From WHSP01 sp040905505 (GTDB lineage Bacteria; Gemmatimonadota; Gemmatimonadetes; Longimicrobiales; Longimicrobiaceae): a stretch of 64,000 nt of DNA. Below are positions 53,187-60,929 of the stretch, one piece after another. The stretch spans positions 1 to 64,000 of the forward strand of contig JBBDRL010000089.1 in NCBI GenBank assembly GCA_040905505.1, given 5' to 3'. The notes beneath the pieces are model-generated. The model made no database searches. It was not told the DNA's origin and saw only the letters and a list, made by a program, of their open reading frames with translations. The translations under genes and the position numbers were made by a program. Numbering within the stretch: the first letter of the stretch is position 1; every line of letters begins with the position of its first letter.

Positions 53187-54064
53187 TCCGCCGCGACGAT
53201 CGGGTGGCCGATGTGATCAGTCGGAACGGCGGCGTTCTCGAGGCTCTCGTCGCTGCCTCTCCCATCTTTCAACGCCTCCGGAACCCGCTGATGAGGCGGA
53301 CGATGGGACGCCTTGCTACGATCGAGCAGGCCGCCCGCGTCGCGGGACTCGACCCCGATGAGTTGGTGAGTCGATTGAATGGCGTCATGGGCGGCAGCGG
53401 TGCCGCTCAGTGCCAGGATGACCTGCATGCCGACGAACTGGACAAGGAGGACGATGTGACGCGTACCGATGGCCGGCTACCGACCGCACTCGCGGCGATG
53501 GGCGAAGAGCGGATCCTGGACCTGGACGTGCGCGAGAACCTTCGCAACGGAGAGGAACCCTTCAGCCGCATCATGGCCGCCCGGCGTGAGGTACCGTCGG
53601 GTGGCGTGCTGCGCCTGCGGGCGATCTTCGAGCCGGTGCCCCTCTACGCCGTCATGGCCAAGCAGGGCTTCGCCCACTGGACGGAGACGTTCGCCGACGA
53701 CGACTGGCGCGTCTGGTTCTATCCGGCCTCACCGGCGGGCTCCTCATCCGGTCCGGCCACGGCCGGGCACGCGACTTCGGCCGCGAACGATCCCGGCGCG
53801 GCGGGGGCGGTAGGCACCGATGGGGAGGGGGAACGGGATGGCGACGTCGTCATCCTCGATGTCCGCGGCATGGAGCCACCCGAGCCGATGGTCCACACGC
53901 TGGCGGCGCTCGAGAATCTGCCCGCCGGCCACACGCTCCTTCAGATCAACCAGCGCGTTCCGCAGTTCCTGCTGCCGAAGTTGGAGGAGCTCGGGTTCGC
54001 TCACGAGATCAGGGAGCAGACCAGCGACCTCGTTCGCGTGTTTATCCGGCGCCGCGACCACTGA
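53180..54064 (+). CDS. DUF1858 plus tandem DUF2249 protein
   Basis: In 294 residues: an N-terminal DUF1858-like helical domain (DDRVADVISRNGGVLEALVA, TIEQAARVAGLDPDELVSRLN), then two DUF2249 domains (ILDLDVRENLRNGEEPFSRIM at about 110-185, and VILDVRGMEPPEPMVHTLAAL at about 215-290) joined by an Ala/Gly-rich linker. These domains are regularly found with DUF542, hemerythrin and NO reductase genes in denitrifiers. Overlaps the DUF59 gene by 7 bp. Biochemical role unknown. Confidence 0.85.
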   Translation: MVIRRDDRVADVISRNGGVLEALVAASPIFQRLRNPLMRRTMGRLATIEQAARVAGLDPDELVSRLNGVMGGSGAAQCQDDLHADELDKEDDVTRTDGRLPTALAAMGEERILDLDVRENLRNGEEPFSRIMAARREVPSGGVLRLRAIFEPVPLYAVMAKQGFAHWTETFADDDWRVWFYPASPAGSSSGPATAGHATSAANDPGAAGAVGTDGEGERDGDVVILDVRGMEPPEPMVHTLAALENLPAGHTLLQINQRVPQFLLPKLEELGFAHEIREQTSDLVRVFIRRRDH

Positions 54065-54139
54065 TTCGTAAACTCACGATCCTTGCACGGGATCTTCGCT
54101 TCGATCGCCGCCGCGACGCCCAGCCCGAGAGGAGCCTCT

Positions 54140-54496
54140 ATGCCATCCATCGATCGCCCGCTGAATAGCGAACTCCTTCACTTTCGCTTCGAGGACGAGC
54201 TCGCCCGCTTGAAGGACCCTGAATCCGCGACCGACCGCCGCACCGGCCGCACCCTGGTGAAGGGGGACCGCCTCCGCGTCGTTCTCGTCACACTCGGCGC
54301 GGGAGGGCGCATCGCGGAGCACGAGTCGGCCGGACGAATCACCATTCAGCCGATCTCGGGTACGATCCGCTTCGAGGCCGGCGACGAGGTGCGCAACGTC
54401 GCGACCGGCGAGCTCCTGTCGGTGGATGGCGGGGTCCGGCACGCGGTCGAGTCCTCCGGGGGCGCTGCCTTCCTGCTGACCATCGCCCGCCCCTGA
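54140..54496 (+). CDS. Cupin domain protein
   Basis: The 118-residue single cupin (RVVLVTLGAGGRIAEHESAGRITIQPISGTIRFEAGDE, VDGGVRHAVESSGGAAFLLTIA) has GAGAGGAG upstream of ATG 54140. It lies 75 bp after the DUF2249 gene and 131 bp before sufS, apparently within the same transcription unit. Function unknown. Confidence 0.8.
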   Translation: MPSIDRPLNSELLHFRFEDELARLKDPESATDRRTGRTLVKGDRLRVVLVTLGAGGRIAEHESAGRITIQPISGTIRFEAGDEVRNVATGELLSVDGGVRHAVESSGGAAFLLTIARP

Positions 54497-54627
54497 GCGC
54501 CTGAATCGTGCGGGTCGTTGCCCGACGAGAGCGAACCGTAGCCGCACATCTTTGTACTGCAAGGCAGTCGGACCCTCGTGCGTCGGCCCCGCCCCCGGGT
54601 GCCGCCGTTCCTCTCGCCCGCATCGAC

Positions 54628-55914
54628 ATGAGCGCACCGCTGCCCCATACAGCCACACTCCCGGCGGACCCGAACTCTCCGGGGTACGAAGTCGAGCGGA
54701 TCCGTGCGGACTTCCCCGTACTCGATCAGCTGGTGAATGGCCGGCCCCTCACCTACCTCGACAACGCCGCCACGAGCCAGAAGCCCCGGCAGGTCCTCGA
54801 GGCGATCCAGGGCTTCTACGGCCGGGACAACGCCAACGTCCATCGCGGCATTCACGAGCTGTCCAGCCGCGCCACGGCCGCGTACGAAGGCGCCCGCGTC
54901 CGCGTCGCCCGCTTCCTGGGAATCACCGACCCCGCCGAACTGATCTGGACGCGTGGCACGACCGAGTCGCTCAACCTGCTCGCCTGGTCCTGGGGACTCG
55001 CGAACCTCCGCTCCGGCGACGAGGTCCTGCTGACGGTGATGGAGCATCATTCCAACCTCGTCCCCTGGCAGCTCGTCGCCGCCCGCACGGGCGCGAAGCT
55101 CCGCTTCATCGAGCTCGACGACCAGCAGCGGCTCGACCTCCGCCAGCTCGACGATCTACTGACCCCCAGGACGAAGCTCGTTTCCGTCGCCCACATTTCC
55201 AATGCGATCGGTACGGTGAACCCCGTCCGCCAGATCGCGGATCGGGCGCACGCGGTCGGGGCACTCATGGTCGTCGACGGAGCCCAGTCAGCGCCCCATC
55301 TACCGCTGGACATCTCCAAGCTCGGGTGCGACTTCTTCGCCTTCTCGGGCCACAAGATGTGCGGCCCGACCGGCGTCGGCGGGCTCTGGGGACGCCGCGA
55401 GCTGCTGGAGGCCATGCCGCCCTTCCTCGGCGGCGGCGACATGATCGACCACGTCGATCTCGAGTCCTCTACCTTCGCCCCCCTGCCACTCCGGTTCGAG
55501 GCCGGGACCCCCAACATCGCCGGCGTCATCGGCCTCGGCGCGGCGGTGGACTACCTCGAAAGCCTCGGTCGCGCTGCCATCCAGGCACACGAGCACGATC
55601 TCGTCGCCTATGGATACCAGCGCCTCAGCGAGATCCCCGAACTCCGGATCTTCGGGCCCACCGATCCCCATGAACGCGCCGGCGTCCTGTCGTTCACCCT
55701 CGCCGACATCCACCCCCACGACCTCGCCACCATCCTCGATGCCCAGGGCATCGCGATCCGCGCAGGCCACCACTGCACACAGCCCCTCATGCGGCAACTG
55801 AACGTGTCGTCGACGGCGCGAGCGTCGTTCTATCTCTATAACACACACGCCGAGGTCGATCACCTCGTCGATGGGCTGAACGAGGCACGGCGGGTCTTCG
55901 GGCTGGTCGGGTAG
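54628..55914 (+). CDS. sufS: SufS-type cysteine desulfurase
   Basis: The 428-residue PLP enzyme takes sulfur from cysteine for iron-sulfur cluster assembly. Features are YLDNAATSQKP, NVHRGIHELS, EHHSNLVPWQ, VDGAQSAPH, the PLP Lys K243 in FSGHKMCGPTG and RAGHHCTQPLM with the catalytic Cys, typical of group II (SufS) enzymes. No other suf genes are adjacent. Its position after DUF59/DUF2249 genes suggests cluster repair. Start at ATG 54628, immediately before the usual N-terminus. Confidence 0.93.
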   Translation: MSAPLPHTATLPADPNSPGYEVERIRADFPVLDQLVNGRPLTYLDNAATSQKPRQVLEAIQGFYGRDNANVHRGIHELSSRATAAYEGARVRVARFLGITDPAELIWTRGTTESLNLLAWSWGLANLRSGDEVLLTVMEHHSNLVPWQLVAARTGAKLRFIELDDQQRLDLRQLDDLLTPRTKLVSVAHISNAIGTVNPVRQIADRAHAVGALMVVDGAQSAPHLPLDISKLGCDFFAFSGHKMCGPTGVGGLWGRRELLEAMPPFLGGGDMIDHVDLESSTFAPLPLRFEAGTPNIAGVIGLGAAVDYLESLGRAAIQAHEHDLVAYGYQRLSEIPELRIFGPTDPHERAGVLSFTLADIHPHDLATILDAQGIAIRAGHHCTQPLMRQLNVSSTARASFYLYNTHAEVDHLVDGLNEARRVFGLVG

Positions 55915-55993
55915 CGCCTCCTGCCGGCTGGCGCGGAGTACGCGGTGATCGCCCCGACGGCGATGCCGTACTCCACCCAGGACGCCGCGCCTG

Positions 55994-57106
55994 TCAGCGC
56001 AATGGCGTCGCCTGTCCGCTCCGCAAGCGATGCAGCAGCGCCAGCCACGTCCCGAACAGCACCATCGCGGTGGCCTGATGCAGGACGCCGAGGGCGACGG
56101 GAACGTGCAGGAGCAGCGTGACCACGCCGAAGAGGTACTGGAGGGTGACGAGGAGGACGACGACCATGCTCAGGTGCACGACAGCTGAGTCGTCGGGCGC
56201 GACGCGGCGCGCGCGCATTAGAGCGTAGACGGCGCTCAACGCCAGGGCCGTTCCCAGCACGCGGTGGATCCACTGCACGGTGGCCGGGTTCTCCACGAAG
56301 TTTCGCAGAGCGGGCTCCAGTGCAAGCAGGCTCACCGGAACCAGCGAGCCGCCCATCAGAGGGAAGGTGTTGAAGATGTAGCCGGCGTCGAGGCCGGCCA
56401 CGAGGGCGCCCCAGAAGATCTGGACCGCGAGCAGGACCCCGACCGCCGCGACCAGTCGCGTGAGTCGCCTACGCGCATCCTGCTGCATCCGGAGTGCGGG
56501 GCGGTCTTGCAGGTCGAGGGCGAACCAGACGCAGCAGGCGAATATGGTGAAGGCGATCGAGAGGTGAATCGCGAGCCGGTAGTGGCTCACGTGCGGCTGC
56601 TCGTAGAGTCCGCTCGTGACCATGAACCAGCCCATGAAGCCCTGGAGCCCACCCAGGGCGAAGAGCGCGAGCGACCGCCTCGTGAGCCTGCGGTCGAGGT
56701 AACCCCGCCACTTGAACAAGGCGAAGGGAACCAGGAAGACGACGCCGATGAGCCGTGCGGCCAGCCTGTGCAGGTACTCCCAGAAGAAGATGAACTTGAA
56801 CTCGCTCAACGTCATTCCCGGGCGAAGCTGCTGGTACTCCGGGAACTGCCTGTAGCGGTCGAAGGTCTCCTGCCACTGCGCTTCCCCGATCGGCGGGACG
56901 ACGCCGATGAACGGCTGCCAGTCCACGATCGATAGGCCCGACTGCGTCAATCGGGTGATCCCACCGATGATCAGGATGAGGAAGGTGAGCGCCGCACCGG
57001 TCCAGAACCAGGCCGCGACCAGACGGCGGCGCCCCATGTCGGGCCCCGGGACGGGAGGACGAACGTCGATCCGCGCGGTGGACCGATCGACGAGGGGCGG
57101 GTTCAT
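55994..57106 (-). CDS. ctaA: Heme A synthase CtaA (COX15)
   Basis: The 370-residue inner-membrane enzyme oxidises heme O to heme A. Eight hydrophobic segments and the four conserved His are visible: WEYLHRLAAR, VSHYRLAIHLSIAF, WIHRVLGTAL, VLHQATAM, plus GGITRLTQSGLSIVDW. It is the last gene of the oxidase operon, 12 bp after the SCO gene. With ctaB at the window end it shows that the heme-copper enzyme here may carry heme A or O. Confidence 0.93.
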   Translation of the reverse strand: MNPPLVDRSTARIDVRPPVPGPDMGRRRLVAAWFWTGAALTFLILIIGGITRLTQSGLSIVDWQPFIGVVPPIGEAQWQETFDRYRQFPEYQQLRPGMTLSEFKFIFFWEYLHRLAARLIGVVFLVPFALFKWRGYLDRRLTRRSLALFALGGLQGFMGWFMVTSGLYEQPHVSHYRLAIHLSIAFTIFACCVWFALDLQDRPALRMQQDARRRLTRLVAAVGVLLAVQIFWGALVAGLDAGYIFNTFPLMGGSLVPVSLLALEPALRNFVENPATVQWIHRVLGTALALSAVYALMRARRVAPDDSAVVHLSMVVVLLVTLQYLFGVVTLLLHVPVALGVLHQATAMVLFGTWLALLHRLRSGQATPLR

Positions 57107-57118
57107 GAGTCGCTGTTG

Positions 57119-58006
57119 CTAAAGGCGCCGCACGGCAGCCGTGATCTGATCTGCGTTCCCGCTCGTGACGAAGGCGATCCGCCCCTCCCGGTCGACCACG
57201 TAGGCGATGGAGGGGTGGGCGATCTCGCCGGTGCGCAGGTCGCGCGACCGCTCGATACCCCAGGCATCGAGGACGGTTTCGACCCGCTCCACCGTCCCAC
57301 CTAGGACCAGCGCCTCACTCGGCAGCTCCCAGCTCTCCGCGATCTGCGGAAGTCGCTGGACCGTGTCACGCCACGGGTCCAGCGTGACGATCAGGACGAC
57401 GGGATCGTCACCCGTCAGCGCGTCCCGCGCTGCCAGCACGCTGTGGACGACGACCGGGCAGACGGTCTCGCACTTACCATAGGCGAAGGTAACGATCACG
57501 GGACGGCCGCGAAATTCCTCGAGCCGGACGGTCGCACCCGATTGATTGACGAGTCCGAGTGCCGGCGTTGCTCGCGACACGCGCCTCGGCTCCCCCGCGA
57601 AGTCGGCAGGTGCGTCGTTCCCCACCGTTACGCCGGCCGCCGCCGCCACCCGCGCACCTGCCGCCCCGGCGAGCAAGACCAGGCCAAGCGCACTTCCCAC
57701 GAGCAGCCCACGACCGCTGCGGGAGCTCCGCAGCCAGCGAATCCCACCCCGCAGCTCACGCGGTGCGATCGCAGCGAGCGCGGCGAGCATGCTCAGCGGG
57801 GTCCCGATCAGCAGGATCCAGCCACCACCGTTTGGCAGTCCGCTCCTCTCCGTGCCGAAGCACGCCGCCCGCGCCCGCAGCACCCACTCCGGGGTGGCCG
57901 CCGGCAATGGCCAGAGCGCCGCCGCCCACCAGCCGACGGTCACGACTACGATGGCGCCAAGTGCGACCAGGGCGTAGCGCTCTTGAGCCGTGTGAGGGGT
58001 AGACAT
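57119..58006 (-). CDS. SCO1/SenC-type copper chaperone with membrane N-terminus
   Basis: The 295-residue protein has three N-terminal membrane segments (about 12-32, 62-82, 98-118) and a thioredoxin-like SCO domain with copper ligands in YGKCETVCPVVV and the distal His in IAHPSIAYVVD. It delivers copper to the CuA site of subunit II. The membrane extension is longer than in typical SCO1. The adjacency of subunit I, subunit II and SenC recalls norSY-senC clusters. Confidence 0.9.
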   Translation of the reverse strand: MSTPHTAQERYALVALGAIVVVTVGWWAAALWPLPAATPEWVLRARAACFGTERSGLPNGGGWILLIGTPLSMLAALAAIAPRELRGGIRWLRSSRSGRGLLVGSALGLVLLAGAAGARVAAAAGVTVGNDAPADFAGEPRRVSRATPALGLVNQSGATVRLEEFRGRPVIVTFAYGKCETVCPVVVHSVLAARDALTGDDPVVLIVTLDPWRDTVQRLPQIAESWELPSEALVLGGTVERVETVLDAWGIERSRDLRTGEIAHPSIAYVVDREGRIAFVTSGNADQITAAVRRL

Positions 58007-58100
58007 AAGACAAATTGTGAATTTTGAATTTTGAATTATCGCTCACTGTTCTGTTCAAAGCGTAGCCCGAGGCTTCCAATTCGACATTCAAATATGATTC

Positions 58101-58313
58101 TCAGCCAATTTGCCAGAGAAACGACAACATCTTCCAGTTCACGAAGAAGTACGTCGCGAACGCCGCGAGAAAGACGAAGACGAGGACGAAGGTGCCGGGC
58201 GCGGGGCCCATCCAGTGCCGCTCGCCATCGTGCAGGAATTCAACCCGCTCCTCATAGCTCAGCGAGTGCCGGGGCGGGTTCTTCACGCCTTGGGGGACTC
58301 CGTAAAGGGGCAT
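58101..58313 (-). CDS. Small single-helix oxidase accessory protein
   Basis: The about 70-residue product (MPLYGVPQGVKNPPRHSLSYEERVEFLHDGERHWMGPAP, then one membrane helix TFVLVFVFLAAFATYFFVNW) resembles small subunits of heme-copper enzymes. From ATG 58313 it would overlap the subunit I gene by 62 bp in another frame; the in-frame GTG 58286 still overlaps it, by 35 bp. Presence of the helix and His-rich entry suggests a structural role in the complex. Confidence 0.65.
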   Translation of the reverse strand: MPLYGVPQGVKNPPRHSLSYEERVEFLHDGERHWMGPAPGTFVLVFVFLAAFATYFFVNWKMLSFLWQIG

Positions 58314-59841
58314 TTTCAGGTGCTCCGATTTCGAGTGGTTTGCCGAAGAATACGGACCATACGGTGACCAGGATGTAGATCCCCCCACCGATCGCCGCGA
58401 CGATCCCTCCGAGCGCCGTGATGCCGAGCATCAGGTCGGCGACCGGAGAGAACTGATAGTCGAAGGGGGCATTCGTGTACGTGATGTCCCACGTCCGCCG
58501 CGGCACGCCGAAGTTGCCGGCGAAGGTCATCGCGATCGAGAAGACCAGCATCCCGCCGGCGAAGAGGTAGGGCTGGATCCTCGCCAGCGGCCAGAACGCG
58601 ATCTGCTTCCTGAAGATCAGCGGGATCACGTAGTAGGTGACGCCCATGAAGGCCATCGCGGTACCCGAAACGACCGTCGAATGAAAGTGACCGGGCGAGC
58701 GCAGCGTGTTGTGCACGATGATGTTGATCTGCTCGGTCCCGATCGTCACACCCGTGATGCCGCCGACGAATCCGAACACCACGATGGAGAAGATCAGTGA
58801 GCTGAAGCCCGGGTCGCCCCAGGGGGCGCGCCGCAGCCAGTCGAACATCCCCCGCGTGTAGCCGCGCAGTCGCTGGCCCATCTCGATCCCCGCCGGGACC
58901 GTGAACCCGTGGATCATGCTCGCCAGCACCGCCATGTACATGAAGTAGCTGGTGTTCCAGACCTTCCAGGCCGAGCCGAAGCCCGGGTCCACCAGCAGAT
59001 GGTGCGCGGAGGCCATCGAGATGAACAGCACGTACAGCACGAACGCCGTGCGGCTCACCTTCTCGTTGACCACCACCGCACCCACCGTAAGACCCCCGAG
59101 GAGGTACCAGATCGACACCATCGCCGCGACGTTGATCTGCTGCGACGAGTGCCCCAGGCCCCACCACACCATCCGGTAGACCTGCGGGTCGACCTCCATC
59201 CAGCCCAGTGACCAGAAGAAGGTGGGGATGTAGATCGCGGCACCGTGGCCCAGCGTGATCACCGCGATGATCGCCGCCGTGCTCGCGCCGTACGTGATCA
59301 GCGGCACCGAGCCGGTATACGCCTTCTCACGCTTCGCCACCACCAGACTCGCGAAGTAGAGACACACCACCCCGATACAACCCACGGCGAAGAGGATCAC
59401 GCCGCCGTAGAAGGCCGGGTGCGCGCGTAGCGGCACGTACGACGTGAACAGCACGTCCGCGCGGCCCGTCCACATCGTCCACTGGACCAGGAGTGTTCCC
59501 ACCACCATCAGCCAGAACGACCCCCAGGCCAGCTTCGGCGCGGGCACCCGGCTGCTCAGCAGCACCGGACCAGCGAAGTACAACACCCCCATTTCGAAGA
59601 ACAGGATGAAGAAGATCAGCATCGTCATCCCATGCACCGTCAGGGCACGATAGAACCACACCGCGTCCAGCAGATGCACCGCCTGCCAGCGCGTCAGCAC
59701 CACCAGGATCGCCGTGATGCCGCCGACCAGCAGCGCGACGGTCGCGACCACCGCGTTTGCCTTGATCAGTTTCTCGGCATTCGCGTCGACCTTCAACCCC
59801 GTCGTCGGGCAGACCCGATGCAGAAACGTCGCGGCACTCAT
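58252..59841 (-). CDS. Heme-copper oxidoreductase subunit I, NOR-like (candidate sNOR)
   Basis: The 529-residue, about twelve-helix catalytic subunit keeps all metal ligands: H70 (helix II heme), H231 (helix VI copper), H280 and H281 (helix VII), H385 and H387 (helix X). Where oxygen reductases have H-P-E-V-Y with the cross-linked Tyr, helix VI here reads H231-S-S-Q-Q235, so the tyrosine cofactor is absent. Neither the C-family helix VII tyrosine nor cNOR glutamates are evident. This points to an NO reductase derived from B-type oxidases, such as sNOR (NorY of norSY-senC). Activity is inferred. It overlaps subunit II by 4 bp. Confidence 0.85.
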   Translation of the reverse strand: MSAATFLHRVCPTTGLKVDANAEKLIKANAVVATVALLVGGITAILVVLTRWQAVHLLDAVWFYRALTVHGMTMLIFFILFFEMGVLYFAGPVLLSSRVPAPKLAWGSFWLMVVGTLLVQWTMWTGRADVLFTSYVPLRAHPAFYGGVILFAVGCIGVVCLYFASLVVAKREKAYTGSVPLITYGASTAAIIAVITLGHGAAIYIPTFFWSLGWMEVDPQVYRMVWWGLGHSSQQINVAAMVSIWYLLGGLTVGAVVVNEKVSRTAFVLYVLFISMASAHHLLVDPGFGSAWKVWNTSYFMYMAVLASMIHGFTVPAGIEMGQRLRGYTRGMFDWLRRAPWGDPGFSSLIFSIVVFGFVGGITGVTIGTEQINIIVHNTLRSPGHFHSTVVSGTAMAFMGVTYYVIPLIFRKQIAFWPLARIQPYLFAGGMLVFSIAMTFAGNFGVPRRTWDITYTNAPFDYQFSPVADLMLGITALGGIVAAIGGGIYILVTVWSVFFGKPLEIGAPENAPLRSPPRREEPAPALAEL

Positions 59842-60422
59842 ACGTCACCCCCCTCTGCCATCGCCGTCGTCGGCACCGGATTCGTTCCCGGCTCGACCAC
59901 GATCACACGTCCTATCATGAGGTGATGACCCACACCGCAGAACTCGTTGCAGATGATCCGGAAGTCGCCCGCCGCGTTCGGCGTCACCCGCAGCCCGTAG
60001 TCGTAGCCCGGTACGACCTGCAGATTCACGTTCAGCGGCAGCAGGCTGAACCCGTGGTTCACGTCCGTCGAAGACAGGTGCAGCGTGTACTCCACCCCGC
60101 GCTCCAGTTGCAGGATCGGCCGCCAACTCCACATCGACGCCTGCAGATACACGTCGCTCCCCGGCGGCGGCGCCACAATCGGGAAACCCCGATCCTCGCC
60201 GACCTGATAGGTCGCGATGAACTCGTCCACGCGCTCCCGGAACGCCGTCTCGTCCACCGTGTGCCGGATCCCCGACGCGTTCTGCCCGCCGCGCAGATGC
60301 CAGAACGGCATCGCCGCGAAGAGGATCAGACACCAGCCGAACGCGATCTTGATCCACAACTTCTCCACCTTCGGCACCGGCTTCCACCAGATTCGCTCCG
60401 GTGATTCCATTCCCGTATGCAT
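59838..60422 (-). CDS. Heme-copper subunit II with CuA cupredoxin
   Basis: The 194-residue protein has one membrane helix (IKIAFGWCLILFAAMPFW) and a cupredoxin domain. CuA ligands are complete: His in DVNHGFSLLP, and C-x-E-x-C-x-x-x-H-x-x-M in CNEFCGVGHHLMIG. It accepts electrons from a cytochrome c or cupredoxin and passes them to subunit I. GAGGGGGAG precedes the start. Single N-terminal helix and short length fit B-family oxidases and sNOR. Confidence 0.92.
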   Translation of the reverse strand: MHTGMESPERIWWKPVPKVEKLWIKIAFGWCLILFAAMPFWHLRGGQNASGIRHTVDETAFRERVDEFIATYQVGEDRGFPIVAPPPGSDVYLQASMWSWRPILQLERGVEYTLHLSSTDVNHGFSLLPLNVNLQVVPGYDYGLRVTPNAAGDFRIICNEFCGVGHHLMIGRVIVVEPGTNPVPTTAMAEGGDV

Positions 60423-60434
60423 GGCTCCCCCTCG

Positions 60435-60602
60435 TTATGGCAGCGGCGCCGGCTGCAGGCTGAGGATCTCCCACATCCCCCAACCCGTGTAAAAGATCAG
60501 CATCACCACGATCCCCGCGGCCAGCAGCAAGAACGGGTTGTCGTACAGGCGCTGGCCCAGCGGAATCTCCTCCGCTCCGAAATCCTGCTCGTTCTCCGAC
60601 AT
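60435..60602 (-). CDS. Small single-helix oxidase subunit
   Basis: The 55-residue protein MSENEQDFGAEEIPLGQRLY... has one membrane helix (PFLLLAAGIVVMLIFYTGWGM) and an AGGAGG five bases upstream of the ATG. It opens the operon 12 bp before subunit II and resembles the tiny subunit IIa of ba3-type enzymes. It is absent from most automatic annotation because of size. Confidence 0.78.
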   Translation of the reverse strand: MSENEQDFGAEEIPLGQRLYDNPFLLLAAGIVVMLIFYTGWGMWEILSLQPAPLP

Positions 60603-60738
60603 CGTCTCCTCCTTTCGTGTGCGTCCAGTTCCGCAGTCCGGAATTCCTTCCCGCGCCTGCGGCCCGCCCAGCTCCTGGCCACCCGCTCAAAGCTGCATCC
60701 GCGCCGCGTCACCCGCCGTCGGGCACCACCCGCCTTCC

Positions 60739-60781
60739 CTGTCGGGAATATTCCTCATAAGTACATGATGAATCCCGACAG
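60739..60781. promoter_or_regulatory. Long inverted repeat, candidate operator
   Basis: Perfect 9-bp outer arms CTGTCGGGA (60739-60747) and TCCCGACAG (60773-60781) enclose an inner near-repeat TTCCTCAT and ATGATGAA. It lies in the divergent spacer between the oxidase operon and cytochrome b fusion gene, about 45 bp from the CRP/FNR-type site. It could be an operator or an RNA hairpin of a leader. Confidence 0.6.
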
Positions 60782-60826
60782 ACCGGTGCTGCTGGGCGCA
60801 GTATCGTGGTGTGGCATCCGCGCGGC

Positions 60827-60842
60827 TGTGACGTAGATCACG
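60827..60842. promoter_or_regulatory. CRP/FNR-family binding palindrome 3
   Basis: TGTGACGTAGATCACG matches TGTGA-N6-TCACA in nine of ten specified positions. It stands 88 bp before the cytochrome b fusion start and 225 bp before the divergent oxidase operon start, so it could serve both. Confidence 0.72.
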
Positions 60843-60929
60843 GCGCAGGGGGTTCGCGGGGCGCAGCTTCGACGGTGCGGGGGCCACTCGCGGCCGGGCC
60901 CTGGCGGCGGCCATTTCCAGGAGCAGGAG

